NCBI GenBank assembly: GCA_015852425.1
Contig: JAAAIG010001120.1
Location: forward strand, 301 to 10,537
Length of the DNA stretch: 10,237 bases
From: Gryganskiella cystojenkinii
Taxonomy: Eukaryota > Mortierellomycota > Mortierellomycetes > Mortierellales > Mortierellaceae
Direction of reading: 5' to 3'
Each line of letters begins with the position of its first letter. Position 1 is the stretch's first letter. The position numbers and the translations under genes are program-made. The notes beneath the pieces are model-generated. The model worked only from the letters and a program-made list of their open reading frames with translations, made no database searches and was not told the origin of the DNA. Below, one piece after another: positions 1-8,765 of this stretch.

Positions 1-53
1 AACGACTTAGGTCGGCGGTTAGATTAATTGTTTTTTTTTTTTTTTTTGGACTA

Positions 54-842
54 ATGGCCAACCCGGTGACTGTATCCACCGACCACGAAATCCTGTCCAA
101 CGACCTTTCGCGTCTTGTCGAGAGAAAGGATCTAACTGCTGTCCTTGTGGGCGACTGCTCCAACAACATCTCTTCTTGAGGCCGCCGTTGAAGCTCGAGG
201 CACACCTGCTGTTGCTCGAGTGACTCGGGACGTTGATCTGCCAGAGCACGCTGAAGGCTGCTGTTTTGTTCGGCTCAGGCGACGGTAAAGGTTCGCAAGA
301 ACTACATATGATTCTCGGTCGATGAACCAACGAAGATGGTGGTTTCGGCTGCCGTGTGCTCTGCTAATGCCTCCAAGGGAGTTGATGGTACTCCATTGTC
401 TTTGCCTCCAATAACTGCCCAACCCTGGATGTCGATACCAGGAATGGTGCTACTACTGGTTGGTACAAAGAGGCATCGTTTGGAAGGCACCCCTCTTGAC
501 TTTCAACAACACGAGGCATCCTGCCTGTCAAAAATACGGCAGAGGAAGATATCTTCTATAGGAACACTGGAGAAAAAACGAGATGTGAACGAAATAATTG
601 CTGTGTGTTTGGCTCGTCCTTGCGCGAAGTTGATTGACGAAAACAGATAAGTCGTCATCGTATAGCGTGGCCGAATCGGAGAATTTTGAATATATGTGAG
701 CTCGTCAATGTGTTGTCAATATGTCGTGGTTCAAGGAGCAGCTCCGGTCAAGTACGAATCTAAGTCTCATGGACAGACCTTACTATATGTTCGATGGTAT
801 GAGGAGAACGAAAGCATCCAGAAGAAAAGCCCAATGTCCGGA
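54..842 (+). other. Possible decayed coding remnant, unrecognised
   Basis: This stretch is coding-like but broken, and I do not recognise a family. An ATG at 54 opens a 41-codon frame that ends at TGA 177-179. An open frame then continues one register over from about 175 to 288. The original register is open again from 312 to 650, with its first ATG at 336, and from 690 to 842. The last piece reads as plausible protein (for example residues VKYESKSHGQ followed by a WYEENE motif) and ends in TGA. The pieces share a strand and mostly one register, which fits a gene broken by a frameshift and several stops. On the minus strand of 19-275 two further frames are also open, so GC-rich composition alone could explain part of this. 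It may be a fragment of a transposable element or an expanded fungal family. I cannot name it, and confidence that it was ever a gene is low. Confidence 0.2.
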
Positions 843-956
843 GATTGACAGACAAGTTCGAGTGAGGTGTAAAAACGAAGATATATTAATTAAGGTGAAT
901 AAAGAATGAGCAGGCAAGAGGGCTAGACTAGGACACTAGGTGAGTAAAATAAGGGA

Positions 957-1307
957 CTACTTACATAAAAAAGGCACAGGTACTAATCTTGACAAGAAGA
1001 CGAGGTCAGTGGCGTATAACAGGGTATACAAGGGGCCAGGATACAGGCTCATGACGAGCTTGTCAGAATAGACATTCTTGACTGGGTCTCGGATAATGAT
1101 CAGAGTTGGATGATGGAAGCTGGCATAGGGTGACGGAAACCAGAACAAGAGGATGGAATCACGAACAAGATGACAGGAGAAAGACCAAGCAGGAATCAAA
1201 CAAGTTGAAGGTGACGAGAGCGGGATAGGTGCTTTAAACCAAAGCTGAGATCTACTATATGCTCAAAGCAAACCCAGGGTGGGGAAGTTGCCTAGAATAA
1301 TAATCAT
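957..1307 (-). other. Interrupted minus-strand reading frame, possible exon or pseudogene fragment
   Basis: Reading leftward from an ATG at 1307, the frame runs 14 codons to a single TGA (1263-1265). It then stays open for about 101 more codons to TAG at 957-959. Codon choice in the open part looks coding-like, with many C/T third positions. The C-terminal third (around the residues SLYPGPLYTLLYATDLVFLS) is fairly hydrophobic and could be membrane-associated. A consensus donor GTAAGT lies at 964-959 on the minus strand and a CAG acceptor at 1247-1245, so 965-1244 could also be an internal exon of a gene I cannot otherwise reconstruct. No family is recognised and no flanking exons were found. 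It may be chance. Confidence 0.2.
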
Positions 1308-1542
1308 GCCTCGTGTAGTCTTTTCACAACCCACAACATCCCGTAAATATACCTTACAGCCTCACGACTAGCCGACTCTTTTTTATTTTTTTTTATTAGC
1401 GCTTTGTCGCCAACAAAAACTTCACTCACGAGTGACCGACTCTGTGGCGGTGAAGGGTAACGGGTTCGAAAGCAATCTATTTTCTTACGCGTTGGTTCGC
1501 TGCTGCAGTGTGTTGCTGTCGAGGCCGCTTTATCGCTTGGTC
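1308..1542. other. Intergenic DNA, nothing recognised
   Basis: I see no supportable gene here. There is a T-rich patch around 1379-1398 and a GGTTCGAA sequence at 1463-1470 that resembles part of a tRNA B box but lacks a pairing T stem. A 97-codon plus-strand frame from 1432 to 1725 has no ATG start and no recognisable motif. Confidence 0.5.
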
Positions 1543-1579
1543 GCTGCTGCTGTTGTTTTGTTTCTTATGCAGCAGCAGC
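1543..1579. repeat. CTG/CAG inverted repeat
   Basis: GCTGCTGCTG at 1543-1552 is perfectly complementary to CAGCAGCAGC at 1570-1579. This gives a 10-bp stem around a 17-base T-rich loop. The repeat is short, lies in a region without a convincing gene, and could be chance. Thirteen bases or so downstream, TACTCAAGGTTC occurs twice, at 1587-1598 and 1624-1635. Confidence 0.45.
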
Positions 1580-1814
1580 TGTTGAATACTCAAGGTTCTT
1601 GGTGGCGGTTGTCGGCCAATTGTTACTCAAGGTTCCGGTTCTTCTTTCAGGCACTCCTTCAACAGATCTGCACGGCAGTGGCTGACACAAATGGCGGCAT
1701 GGGCGGCATCCCGAACATCACGTGACCAAATTAATTTCAAAATTTGTGGCTTAGATCAACAAGACAGTCGTGCATCCTTGGGCAACACTGAATTTTTTGG
1801 AATTCAAAACAAAA

Positions 1815-1955
1815 GCTTTTTTTACGATTCGGTCTAAAGCGCCAGGAGTTTCTCTTGCGAAGAAAATTGCCCTTCTATAGAAGGCAAATAGTAACCAAGA
1901 GACAAAAAAAAATCGACTTCTGGGTCCGCTTCCAGGTTCGAGTCCTGGAGAAAGC
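1815..1955 (+). ncRNA. tRNA-like fold with intact B box: degenerate tRNA or tRNA-derived element
   Basis: The 3' part has a perfect tRNA T arm: a 5-bp stem (CCAGG 1932-1936 with CCTGG 1944-1948) closes the 7-base loop TTCGAGT. Within it, GGTTCGAGTCC (1935-1945) matches the RNA polymerase III B box. AGAAAGC (1949-1955) pairs over seven positions, one of them G-T, with GCTTTTT (1815-1821), as an acceptor stem would. GGTCTAAAGCGCCAG (1831-1845) resembles the D-loop to anticodon-stem stretch of tRNA-Leu. However, the D stem does not pair, no anticodon loop with U33 is visible, and the base after the acceptor stem is T. Between the halves lie three nested helices: 1842-1848 with 1917-1923, 1851-1857 with 1896-1902, and 1867-1877 with 1878-1887 (one bulge). 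It is best read as a decayed tRNA-Leu-like gene with a long insert or the head of a tRNA-derived SINE. A functional intron-containing tRNA is less likely. Confidence 0.4.
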
Positions 1956-2365
1956 TTAAAGATTAGAGCGCTCCCAATGATGACACTTCGTTGCCTGTCC
2001 CTCGAAAAAACCATGTGAGGACAAAATAGACTACTGACGGTATCTGAGGACCTTCTTTTTGACGGTTCCCAGACGAGCCCTTATTCCATCAAGGAGACGA
2101 AGAATTGGTAGAGAATCCAACTATTTTGGACAAATACCAATTTTAGATATGCGCACTACTGAATTCATTTAGCCTCGAGTGTCTACCTACATTAACAGAT
2201 AGCATGCCCCAAGAGGTCGTGCCCAAAAAAAACAAGGAAAAACAACAAGTGAAAAAATCTACAACCGAAGTTCCTTGTTTTCCTAAATCAAGTGCATTCA
2301 AAACAGTCAGACTGGGATTCTTTTCTCACCAGGACGTGGAGTTGGCATTGAATAGAAAGAGTTGT
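1956..2365. other. Intergenic DNA downstream of MCM5, nothing firm
   Basis: No recognisable gene. The longest suggestive frame is on the plus strand, open from 2147 to 2392 with an ATG at 2204 (62 codons, lysine-rich start). It runs into the presumed MCM5 3' UTR and shows no family motif, so it is not called as a gene. Confidence 0.5.
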
Positions 2366-2371
2366 TTTATT
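2366..2371 (-). terminator. Polyadenylation signal AATAAA for MCM5
   Basis: Read on the minus strand this is a perfect AATAAA hexamer, 65 bases beyond the MCM5 stop codon. That is a sensible distance for a fungal 3' UTR. The true cleavage site cannot be read from sequence alone. Confidence 0.5.
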
Positions 2372-2435
2372 ACATTTTGGATAGTGATATGATTGTTTGC
2401 AAACATATTTTGTTGTTTTGTGTTGAGGTGCGTGT

Positions 2436-5365
2436 TTACATGCGCTGACGACGCACACTCTTGCGCATGCTGGTGTATTGAAGAACCTCCTGCCGTTCGA
2501 GCGTAAAGATGGCCCTCTCGATGTTGCGGGCACTGTATCCTTGCGTTTCCATTTCGCGGATCAAGACTGCGGTTGGGATTTGAGAACCAATTGCCAGGCG
2601 ACGACGGATAGCATCCTCAACCTGTCGAACCTCCTCTGCGCCTTCCTGACGTGTTTGACCATCCACTATAGTCACATATTCAAAAACATAGAGTAGAGGC
2701 AGTAAGTCGTTTGTAATCATATATTCATCCATATATCAATTCTTATGAACACAGCATGTGCAAGAAAGTGGGGGGGGGGGTCGAATGTCATTTGACTTAC
2801 TCGTTCCAGCATTGACAGCGTCCATAGTCGAGAACTTGAACAGACGGATAGCCTCGTCCACATGCTCTTCCGTGGCACGAGGAGAGAGTGTCATCTTGGC
2901 CAGAGATTCAGAGATACGAATAATAGCTTCCAATTGACGAATAGTAATAGGGATCGACGTCCGGACACCCTCCAGATCCTGCATATGACCAACCGCAGAG
3001 CGGATACTGACGAAATGTGAGCTCAACTTCTCGGCAGCCTCTTTGGTCAGACGAGGCGCGGACTTGACTTTGCAGTAGCTGATATAGTTCTTCATCTTTT
3101 CAATGCTGATCTCACTGGCAGCGGTCTCGGAGGGTCGATCCATGTGAACGTTCATGACGTGGCGAGCAATCGTCATATCCCGTCCCTCGTTATGCTCGTC
3201 CTTCAAAATGAAAATCATGTCGAAACGGGACAAGATAGTCGTCTGGAAATCAATGTTCTCGCCTGCTGATCGCATATCGTCGTATCGTCCAAAGACTGGG
3301 TTGGCTGCGGCCAAGACCGAGGTCCTCGAGTTCAAGATCGTGGTGATACCAGCCTTGGCGATCGAAATTGTCTGCTGTTCCATGGCTTCGTGAATCGCGA
3401 CACGATCCTCGTCTCTCATCTTGTCAAACTCATCGATACAGACGACACCACCATCAGCCAAGACCATGGCGCCTCCTTCCAGGTAAAACTCTCTTGTCGA
3501 GGGCTCACGGACGACTGAGGCGGTCAAACCGGCGGCAGAAGATCCCTTTCCAGAGGTATAGACAGAGATTGGCGAAACCTTTTCGACAAATTTCAAGAGC
3601 TGAGACTTGGCCGTACCAGGGTCACCCAACAAGAGGACGTTGATATCTCCACGCAACTTCATACCATCGGGTAACACATTCTTGGATCCACCGAACAGCA
3701 AGCAAGAGATAGCTTTTTTGATGTCTGTAATCGAACAATAAGACATAATTGGTAAGGAAGGAAATTAGCATCTTGTCGTGCATGCGGTGTCAAGAATAAT
3801 ATAGAAAACGAGGATCGGTCGTAGCTTACCATGGTTTCCGAAAATAGAGGGAGCGATACTGTTGGCGAATTTTTGGTAGAGTCCCGGCTCTCTCGACATG
3901 GCGATAAACTCTTCTTCCTCCTCGTCCGTAAAAGTCCTCCTGCGTCCGGTGGCATCGGTATCTGTGCTGATTCCGACAACGCGGATATATGGTGTGCGGA
4001 TAGCGATGGCATTGTTTCCCTTCTGAAAAAAAAATAGAACCATCAGGTTGTTAATTACTGATCCTGATTAGACACAAGAACTGGCCTTTTTAACACTAGT
4101 CAAAGAAAAAGATGCAACCAGTTTCAATCGCTTACTCCAGGCTTGGTCTGGAAGACAGAGTAGATACCCATGATCGTGACTCTGGATCCAGGGACGACTC
4201 TGTTGGTGAGTTCTCTGTCTGCACTCAAGAGGACATGACGAGGAAGCTCTCCGACAGGGACATCATCGGGCGATTCCTGAAGTTTTAAAATCTGCTGATC
4301 CACGCACTTTGACTTGTCATGGTCTACAACATAGGGGTCCATTCCACATCCTTGAGGCGCAGCCTCTGTTCCAGCTCTAATAAAAGAAAAGTGGGTATGT
4401 TAGCTAATTGGATTTACAGCAATGCGCACGATCGATCTCATCCTTGTCCGATAGATCTTACGAATCACAGGTGCGGGGCATGCTGACACCAGAGAATCCG
4501 GATTGAACGGGAAGTCTCTTGATGGTCTGGCAAGTCTTGCATCTGATCTGAAGGGTAGTAGCTTTGGAAGTAAGAGGAGAGGCGGCGATGATGATTCCTG
4601 AGATACGAATAAGCTTGGAGATACTGTTGGCCTAATATTACAAGTGATTTGGAGTCGTGAGATGTGTGAGGGGTTAGACGTCAAAGAGCCGCCAGGTCAT
4701 TGTCATCCACTCAAGATCCAGTCCTGTGTCCTTACGTTCAAGTTACGAATCTTGATCATGTTGGCGCTCGAGTGGAGCGCAACCTGGTACTCCTCGGCCT
4801 CGATTTCGTTCTTGGAGGCGGCGTACAAGCTTGTCTGGGCATGTAACTTGACGGCGTTCTCGAACTATTATGCACGTCAAATAAAAAAAAGTACTTAGTG
4901 ATACTCGCCAAGAATTCTCTGTCCCGCCGCAAAGCGTAGCATATATAGCATATATATGTTCCATACCAAAGGCAGGAACTCTGCAGGCTTTTGGGTCAAG
5001 CTGTGGGCCAGTTCCTGGTTGAATGTGATCAAGTGGCCAACGTCAACGTCCAAAAAGTATCTTTTGAGCATAGTGTTCTGGCGGAGCTGATCACTGCATG
5101 GTCGAGATTGAATTGGAGGTGTAGGGAGAAAGAAAGTCAAATGATGTCAGTGATGAGTTGATGAATGGCACTGTGAATGTCTTTCCTGTAGAAATGGTAT
5201 CCATTGTTACCGGTAAATGTAGACTCCGTTGAGATGGAACTGTTGAATGAAAGCCAGGAACATCTCCTGGACCTTGTTCATCGAGTTGAGCTGGTTGTCG
5301 TTGTCCTGAGGTCCGAGGACCTGGGCCGTGTGGACCCTGCCAGTGTCCCATCCGATGTTAGCCAT
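2436..5365 (-). CDS. MCM5: DNA replication licensing factor MCM5 (MCM2-7 helicase subunit)
   Basis: Eight exons rebuild a 722-residue protein: 5365-5211, 5093-4967, 4864-4736, 4631-4462, 4376-4136, 4022-3830, 3724-2801 and 2665-2436 (stop TAA). All seven introns are GT-AG, 85-135 bases long, and every junction keeps frame. Human MCM5 is 734 residues, so the gene is full length. Visible parts in order are the N-terminal helical domain, an OB-fold region with a four-cysteine zinc site (C168, C171, C192, C204), and the AAA+ core. The core has Walker A GDPGTAKS (372-379), Walker B with D436-E437 in CIDEFDKM, and the arginine-finger motif SRFD (504-507). A C-terminal winged-helix-like tail follows, including [12 protein letters not shown]5 works in the nucleus as one subunit of the ring that is loaded at origins and unwinds DNA in the CMG helicase; its arginine finger completes a neighbouring subunit's ATP site. 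The start at 5365 has A at -3 and matches conserved N-terminal sequence. It is transcribed divergently from LSG1. Confidence 0.97.
2770..2780 (-). repeat. C11 homopolymer inside MCM5 intron 7
   Basis: An uninterrupted run of 11 G on the plus strand (C on the transcribed strand) begins about 20 bases after the GTAAGT donor of the last MCM5 intron. At 135 bases this is the longest MCM5 intron. G/C runs of this length are rare in this window, where other homopolymers are T or A. It is likely length-unstable and error-prone in sequencing. Confidence 0.8.
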
Positions 5366-5524
5366 AGTTGAGCGTGATTTGTATATGAGTTTGAAGAGGA
5401 GGTGCGGTGTGGGATGATTAAAAAAATAAAAAGGGTGGCGAACGACCTGTCCTGGCAAGAGAGGGAGGGAGGGGGACTGGCGTATCGATTTTGTTTGTTT
5501 TTGTTGCCAGTCCGAGAGAAAAAA

Positions 5525-5530
5525 GCGCGT
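5525..5530 (-). promoter_or_regulatory. ACGCGC, possible MBF/MCB-type G1-S box
   Basis: On the MCM5 coding strand this reads ACGCGC, about 160 bases before the MCM5 start. ACGCG is the core of the MluI cell-cycle box bound by MBF in yeasts, and MCM genes are commonly induced at G1/S. It is a single short match and lacks the final T of the full ACGCGT palindrome, so this is only a candidate. Confidence 0.3.
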
Positions 5531-5549
5531 TTTGGGAATAAATGAAATG

Positions 5550-5555
5550 CACGTG
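5550..5555. promoter_or_regulatory. CACGTG E-box
   Basis: A perfect CACGTG palindrome, read on the minus strand as ATCACGTG. This matches the Cbf1-type bHLH site known in fungi. It lies roughly midway between the MCM5 and LSG1 starts, so it could act on either gene. A second CACGTG occurs near 1720 in the gene-poor left flank, showing that the motif alone is weak evidence. Confidence 0.3.
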
Positions 5556-5783
5556 ATCTACGAATGGGAAAAGCGAGCATGAATGAAAAAGCAGTCTCGT
5601 ATTTTCTTTTTCCCTCAAAGAGTTATTATTCAGCCAAAGGACAGCTGCTGCGTCTGATTACCCATCCGCTTCCCTTCTTACACATTAGTGGACCAACTCT
5701 TCATCCCTCTTCCCTCATTTCCTTTGTTCACCTCTTTCACTCTAACCCCCTCCTACTCTCTTCTCATCGTCACATAACCACAC

Positions 5784-8337
5784 ATGGCCATCCCCAAAAG
5801 CAAAAAAAACGTTGGCCTCGGTCAGGCAATCATCAAGGCCCGTTTCAAGGGCCGCAGTAGACCAAGAGATGGCGACGAGCGACTCGTACGTTTTCTTTTG
5901 TGAAAAAAAAAAATATGGCTGAATATCATCATTTCAGGAATACTCATCTTCTCCTCTACCACCAATATGCTATCTTTAACTACGCAACATAGCATTCTGC
6001 AGAGGTCGATGATGGTGCCAGCTGGACCCGTCTTCAGTCTGTCACACAGGAGGGTGACCTCGAATCTTTCTTGAGCACAGCAGAGTTGGCCGGCACAGAG
6101 TTCACAGCTGGCAAGTCCTGACGACACACTCACGTACACGTCTCTTTTCATACACAAAGATCTCTCGTTCCTAACTTCAATTGCTCTCTCTTCGTTTTTT
6201 TTTTTTGGGAATTTGGTACCAAACAGAAAAGTTGAACATCAAGGTTATCTCGAACCAGTATGAGAACCCTTTCATGCTCTCAGCTGACAAGGAAAAGGAG
6301 ACTCTTCAGAAGCACAAGGAGTTCAAAAGCGAGCTCACTGTCCCCCGTCGCCCCCACTGGGACGAGAACACGACTGGACCGGAATTGCAACGCATGGAAC
6401 GTACTTCCTTCTTGGATTGGCGTCGTGACCTCGCTACCTTGGCCGAGCGTGAGAGTCTGTTGTTGACTCCCTTTGAGCGTAACTTGGAGGTCTGGCGTCA
6501 GCTCTGGCGCGTCATTGAGCGTTCGCATTTGGTGGTCCAGATTGTCGATGCCAGAAACCCTTTGTTCTTCCGGAGTACTGATCTCGAGACCTACGTCAAG
6601 GAGGTCGACCCCCGCAAGAAGAACCTGTTGTTGATTAACAAGGCTGATTATCTGACTGTGAAGCAGCGTAAGCGCTGGGCTGATTACTTTGACTCTGAGG
6701 GTATCCGCTACACCTTCTTCTCGGCTGCTTTGGCCAAGGAGAGACAGGAGAAGGAGCAGGCCGAGAAGGATCGTTTGGAGGCTTTGGCTCAGGAGTTGGC
6801 TGAGATGAGAGCTGCTAACTCGGATTACACTGAGGATGAGGAGGAAGAAGAGGAAGAAGTGGAGGAAGAAGAAGAGAAGAAGGAGCAGGCTCAGGAGGCC
6901 CCCAAGAAAGACAAGAGCGAGGCTAAGGCAGATTCCACTTCCAGCTCTACCGCTGCCAAGGAGAGCACTGAGGATAGCGAGGAGGACTATGAATCTGAAT
7001 CGGACGAGGAAACCGAGGATGAGGATGAAGAGGTCAAGGCCAACAAGACCCACTCCCACTGGAAGTCTGTCAAGGAGACCGAGAAAGATGATGAGCGTAC
7101 CCGTATCCGTGATACTAAGGAGCTTTACGAACTTTTGGTCACCGAGACTCCCATTATTAACGGTACGTTTCCTATTAGATTGAATTTTTTTTATACCCTA
7201 CTGTGGCGCTTTGAATCCATTTACTAACCTGTCCATAATTTCTGTTGAAACAGATCCCAGAAATCCCTTGAACGGAATCATGTCGATCGGTCTTGTCGGA
7301 TACCCCAACGTCGGAAAGTCCTCGACCATTAACGCCCTTTTGGGCGAGCACGCCGTCTCTGTCTCAGCCACGCCAGGAAAGACCAAGCATTTCCAGACCA
7401 TCCACTTGACCCCCAAGATGATCCTGTGCGATTGTCCCGGTCTGGTTTTCCCCTCGTTCGCTACCACTCAGGGAGACATGGTTTGTAACGGTGTCTTGCC
7501 CATTGATCAACTCAGAGAGTTTACTGGATCTGTCGGATTGGTTGCTCAGCGTATCCCCAAGGAAGTTCTGGAGGCTATCTATGGTATCAAGATTGCTGTT
7601 CTCAGCGAAGAAGAAGGTGGTACTGGTATGCCCACTGCCGAAGAGTTCTTGATTGCCTATGCTGTCGCCCGTGGTTTCACCAAGGCTGGTCAGGGTAATC
7701 CCGATGAATCGCGTGCTGCCCGTTATATCTTGAAGGACTATGTCAACGTAAGGATCCTCTCTCATCGTCTTACAGTACTTATATTTCGTGTTTGACACAT
7801 GGTAACTAACGTTAAAAATACTTACTTTTTTTGTTTCTTTTGACCATACAGGGTAAATTGTTGTACTGCGCTCCCCCACCATCGCAAGATGCCTTGGAGT
7901 TCAACCAGGAGCACAACCAATTGGATCGTTTCACGAAGCGCAAGTCTGCGCCCACTCATCGTCTTCCTGCGTCAGCTTCGACTTTTATTGACATGAACGC
8001 TATCACGCCCTTGACGCATACTGGATCTGGTACCGGAAAGACTGCCGCTGTCGATTCCTCATTCTTCAGACCCCAACGCAACTTGAGCTACTTGCCCAAG
8101 GTGACGGGCAAGATGGCGATCGATATCTCGGAGGGTATGCAACGTGTCCAGATGTTCCCCCATCAACAGCGGACAGACAACCAGGGAGGATACGTTAGCC
8201 GAAAGATGAGAATGCAGGGTGTCAGAGACGGTTTGCTGGATATGGGTGTCGAGAACGTCGCGGGTGCACTTGGTAACAAGAAGCACAAGAAGGGAAAGAA
8301 GAACATCAAGCAGCGCAGTGGCGGTGGCCTCTTCTAA
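5784..8337 (+). CDS. LSG1: Large-subunit GTPase LSG1 (60S ribosome maturation)
   Basis: Five exons give a 711-residue protein: 5784-5885, 5993-6110, 6227-7162, 7254-7747 and 7852-8337 (stop TAA). Introns 1, 3 and 4 are GT-AG and intron 2 is GC-AG. Introns 3 and 4 carry branch sites TACTAAC (7222-7228) and TAACTAAC (7803-7810). The GTPase motifs occur in permuted order, the mark of the YlqF/YawG family: G4 NKAD (211-214) and a G5-like SA (239-240) come before P-loop GYPNVGKS (401-408) and G3 DCPG (445-448). DARNP (181-185) is a conserved family motif. Between the halves is a very acidic Glu/Ser insert (about 273-342). The N-terminus and C-terminal tail are lysine-rich, which fits rRNA contact. 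LSG1 acts in the cytoplasm on pre-60S subunits, where its GTP hydrolysis drives release of the export adaptor Nmd3. Yeast Lsg1 is about 640 residues and human about 658; the extra length here is largely the acidic insert and tail. The ATG at 5784 is chosen because it opens the conserved lysine-rich N-terminus. Confidence 0.96.
6111..6226 (+). other. LSG1: GC-AG intron 2 of LSG1
   Basis: The donor reads CTG|GCAAGT and the acceptor ACAG|AAAAG. The exon 2 frame ends TAELAGTEFTA plus one base, and joining at this GC donor gives EKLNIK, as in human LSG1 (AELAGTEFVAEKLNIK). The nearest GT, four bases later at 6115, shifts the frame. GCAAGT is the usual consensus of the minor GC-AG class, which is spliced by the normal U2 spliceosome. 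The intron is 116 bases with a 12-T run at 6195-6206 before the acceptor. Confidence 0.85.
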
Positions 8338-8765
8338 AGAGGAGCGTGGTAGGAACATGACAGATATCCGATTTTTTTTGCCGTCTATTGTTCATTTTTA
8401 TTTCTTCCTTTTTTTTTCTCTTTCTCTCTGTAATTGTATTGCATTGGCATCTCTCACCTTTTTTTCCCTTTACGTTCCTTTTTTTATCAAAACAACCTTG
8501 CAGTTTTGTCTTTTTTCCACCATTCAAAAACATGTATACATTTTCTCGAGTAAAATTTAAAAACCATTATCCGAAATCTTCTTTCTCAGATAAATTTAAG
8601 CAAGGGGCTTCTTTGTTTTGTGGCTTAGATTTTTTTTTTTTTTTTTCTATGCCTCTTTTTGCTTGCCTATCTGAAAGTTAAAAAAAAGGTGAATGAGAGT
8701 CCGTTTCCTTTACTCTTCTTTTGGTCAACTTTTTTTTTTTTCATTCACATCATATACATTTCGCC
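8338..8765. other. LSG1 3' UTR and PRMT3 promoter
   Basis: This 428-base spacer separates two genes on the same strand and holds no coding sequence I can support. It is very T-rich, with many pyrimidine tracts, a 17-T run at 8630-8646 and a 12-T run at 8730-8741 just before the PRMT3 start. I saw no perfect AATAAA on the plus strand, so the LSG1 polyadenylation signal must be a variant. The T12 tract 25 bases before the PRMT3 ATG may be part of its core promoter or leader. Confidence 0.6.

Larger units (their letters stand above)
5366..5783. promoter_or_regulatory. Divergent MCM5-LSG1 promoter region
   Basis: These 418 bases lie between the two start codons, which face away from each other, so both promoters and 5' leaders must fit here. 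The MCM5 side has A/T runs (5419-5432, 5521-5524) and an ACGCG core. The LSG1 side, from about 5660, becomes a pyrimidine-rich tract rich in CCTC and CTCTTC, as is common upstream of strongly expressed fungal genes. CTCATCG at 5763-5769 is the reverse complement of CGATGAG, the core of the PAC element of ribosome-biogenesis genes. It sits only 15 bases before the LSG1 ATG and may simply be leader sequence. I identified no clear TATA box. Confidence 0.7.

Noticed and set aside
19..330. Minus-strand open frames at the left edge, one Gln/Glu/Leu-rich like a coiled coil
   Set aside because: Several frames are open at once in this GC-rich patch, none has a convincing start and context, and no family is recognised.
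1463..1473. A second B-box-like GGTTCGAA sequence
   Set aside because: The flanks do not pair as a T stem and no tRNA body is visible around it.
1432..1725. A 97-codon plus-strand frame
   Set aside because: It has no ATG start, its cysteine/leucine-rich translation comes from a CTG-rich repeat, and nothing in it is recognisable.
2204..2392. A 62-codon plus-strand frame with an ATG and a lysine-rich start
   Set aside because: It overlaps the presumed MCM5 3' UTR and its AATAAA signal, has no family motif, and its length is within chance for this composition.
4938..4958. An ATATAT-rich repeat in MCM5 intron 2
   Set aside because: A short low-complexity stretch, ordinary for a fungal intron.
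6280..7059. A long (259-codon) minus-strand frame opposite LSG1 exon 3
   Set aside because: It is the shadow of purine-rich, GC3-rich LSG1 coding sequence: the leucine-rich translation is just the complement of Glu/Lys codons.
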